Source: an uncultured Nesterenkonia sp. (lineage in GTDB: Bacteria; Actinomycetota; Actinomycetes; Actinomycetales; Micrococcaceae). From it: 64,000 nt of DNA. Below, piece after piece: positions 62,697 to 64,000 of this stretch (within the stretch, counting starts at the first letter, position 1; each line of letters starts with the position of its first letter). The stretch covers positions 248,188-312,187 of the forward strand of contig CANLUC010000004.1 of assembly GCA_947494195.1 (NCBI GenBank). Reading direction: 5' to 3'. The notes under the pieces are model-generated. The model was not told the origin of the DNA, ran no database searches, and saw only the letters and a list, made by a program, of their open reading frames with translations. The position numbers and the translations under genes are program-made.

Positions 62697-63187
62697 GCAG
62701 CGAGGTGCAGGTCACCGTCGAGGACAGCTCCGGCTCGGACCTGATCTCCGGGAATCATCTGGCCACGCTGCTCGACCTCAGCTGCTTCCTCTACGCCAAG
62801 CTGCACCTGAGCCGCGACGTCGCACTGTCCATCACGCTGGTGGACGAGGAGGCGATGGAACAGCTGCACCTGGACTGGATGAACCTGCCCGGTGCCACCG
62901 ATGTGATGAGCTTTCCGATGGATGAGCTGATCGCCGGCACCGCGGACGATCCGGTCACCGAGGGCGTGCTGGGTGACATCGTGATCTGCCCGGCCATCGC
63001 GCAGCACCAGGCAGTGGCCAACGGCCACGGCCTGGGCGACGAGCTCGCCCTGCTGACCACGCACGGCGTGCTGCATCTGCTCGGTCACGACCACGCCGAG
63101 CCTGAGGATCGAGAGACGATGTTCACCCTGCAACGAGTGCTCCTCGAGGAGTACCTCGGTCATACCGCCCCCACCCCGACGGTCTGA
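62693..63187 (+). CDS. ybeY: Endoribonuclease YbeY
   Basis: 164-residue zinc metalloprotein involved in 16S rRNA 3'-end maturation and ribosome quality control. The H3XH5XH zinc motif is THGVLHLLGHDHAEPEDRETMF. MNLPGATDVMSFPMDE is the other family signature. It is translationally coupled to phoH and followed 2 nt later by the CNNM protein gene. Confidence 0.95.
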   Translation: MSSEVQVTVEDSSGSDLISGNHLATLLDLSCFLYAKLHLSRDVALSITLVDEEAMEQLHLDWMNLPGATDVMSFPMDELIAGTADDPVTEGVLGDIVICPAIAQHQAVANGHGLGDELALLTTHGVLHLLGHDHAEPEDRETMFTLQRVLLEEYLGHTAPTPTV

Positions 63188-63189
63188 GC

Positions 63190-64000
63190 ATGACCCTGGG
63201 AATCCTGATCCTCCTCGCGCTGGCCAGCGCCGTGCTGTCCTTCACCCTCTCCGCCGCAGACTCCGCCTTCCTTCGGCTGAGCCGCCGCGAGGCTGAAGAG
63301 ATCGCCGATCAGCGCGGCTCCACCGCCGTCGAGATGATCCTGGCGCAGCCGGTGGCTCACACTCTGGCGCTGCAGATGTGGCGCTGGCTCTTCACCACGG
63401 CCATGGTCGTGCTGATCGTCCTCGCCTCCGCCCTCACGCTGCACGGCCTCGCCGCCGGCGCGCTGCTCGGCTCCGGCATCCTGCTGCTCGGCGGACTCGT
63501 GACCGCCGCGCTCTCGCCGAGCCGGGTGGGACGCGGACATCATCTGCTCGTCGCTGCAGCCACGGCACGGCTGGTGCGCGGACTGCGCGTGGTCCTGGGA
63601 CCGCTTCCCGTCGCGCTGAGCCGCATCGGTGCGCGCACCGTGCCCGGAACGGCGGACACCGATCGTGGGTTCTTCGACGACGAGGAGTTCCGCGAGTTCG
63701 TCACCCGCGCCTCGGAGACGGACATCATCGAGGACACCGAGGCGGAGCTGATCCAGTCAGTCTTCGACCTCTCCGCGACCCGCGTGCGAGCGGTCATGGT
63801 GCCCCGCACCGACATGGTCACCGTGGAGTCCGGCACCACGCTCTCCGAAGTGATGACGCTGTTCCTGCGCTCGGGCTACTCCCGCATCCCGGTGGTGCGC
63901 GGCTCCGCCGATGACATCACCGGCATGATCTACCTCAAGGACGCCGCGTACCTGCAGCATCGCCTGCTCGGCAGCGAGGCCCCGAGCGCCTTCGTCGGGC
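63190..64000 (+). CDS. CNNM/CorC-HlyC family transporter-like protein (5' part)
   Basis: The first 270 residues of a protein running off the window. An N-terminal CNNM (DUF21) membrane domain with about four helices (residues ~1-135) is followed by an acidic linker with DDEEFREFVTRASETDIIEDTEAELI and the first CBS motif (TRVRAVMVPRTDMVTVE, SGYSRIPVVRGSADDITGMIYLKD). The family is associated with magnesium or cobalt efflux and resistance. It often sits between ybeY and era in actinobacteria. Confidence 0.93.
   Translation, partial: MTLGILILLALASAVLSFTLSAADSAFLRLSRREAEEIADQRGSTAVEMILAQPVAHTLALQMWRWLFTTAMVVLIVLASALTLHGLAAGALLGSGILLLGGLVTAALSPSRVGRGHHLLVAAATARLVRGLRVVLGPLPVALSRIGARTVPGTADTDRGFFDDEEFREFVTRASETDIIEDTEAELIQSVFDLSATRVRAVMVPRTDMVTVESGTTLSEVMTLFLRSGYSRIPVVRGSADDITGMIYLKDAAYLQHRLLGSEAPSAFVG

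Overview
The window is 64 kb of high-GC actinobacterial chromosome. Gene content, order and protein sequences fit the Micrococcaceae (Arthrobacter/Nesterenkonia-like; the genus is an inference). It is almost fully coding. I saw no insertion sequence, prophage or CRISPR array.

Layout: (1) 1-9028, plus strand: 3' end of uvrC, then rapZ-yvcK-whiA, a Mn-type superoxide dismutase, and the lower-glycolysis set gap, pgk, tpiA with secG. (2) 9050-18840, minus strand: transketolase, transaldolase, pgi-zwf-opcA-pgl and serB, which form the pentose-phosphate cluster. (3) 18889-22416: an ABC ATPase, a TauE-like permease, a cysteine-free L31, a domain-permuted lipoate ligase and tRNA-Leu(GAG). (4) 22490-23824: the least ordinary stretch, with a lipoprotein gene, a probable 33-residue leaderless ORF and several palindromic repeats. 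(5) 23825-32099: M20 peptidase, acyl-CoA dehydrogenase, small conserved proteins, uppP, mshC (mycothiol), PAC2 protein, HAD hydrolase and an M50 protease. (6) 32232-43356: trmI and a pupylation locus (arc, dop, pup, pafA), two FKBPs, a fused pafBC regulator, tatA and tatC. (7) 43551-52134: pepN, then a divergent fatty-acid locus (acyl-CoA oxidase/dehydrogenase versus thiolase, long FabG, MaoC dehydratase). (8) 52197-64000: holA, rpsT, lepA, hemW, DUF4870, DUF3097, hrcA-dnaJ-rsmE-phoH-ybeY and a truncated CNNM/CBS protein.

How the parts work together: the glycolytic and pentose-phosphate clusters provide central carbon flux and NADPH. MshC and SodA belong to redox defence. The pupylation set has every enzyme but no proteasome core genes: pup and pafA are 6 nt apart, and the ARC ATPase lacks the proteasome-docking C-terminus. 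Pupylation here is therefore probably uncoupled from a 20S proteasome.

The most useful regulatory observation is a repeated promoter signature. A TANNNT -10 box lies exactly 6 nt before the start codon, with no Shine-Dalgarno, at nine genes, and a slightly looser version occurs at five more. This points to widespread leaderless translation and fixes several start codons. Other signals are a CIRCE element in a divergent promoter, folded leaders before gap and rpsT, a TetR-like palindrome in the fatty-acid locus, and two copies of a 73-nt palindromic element placed just 3' of minus-strand genes.
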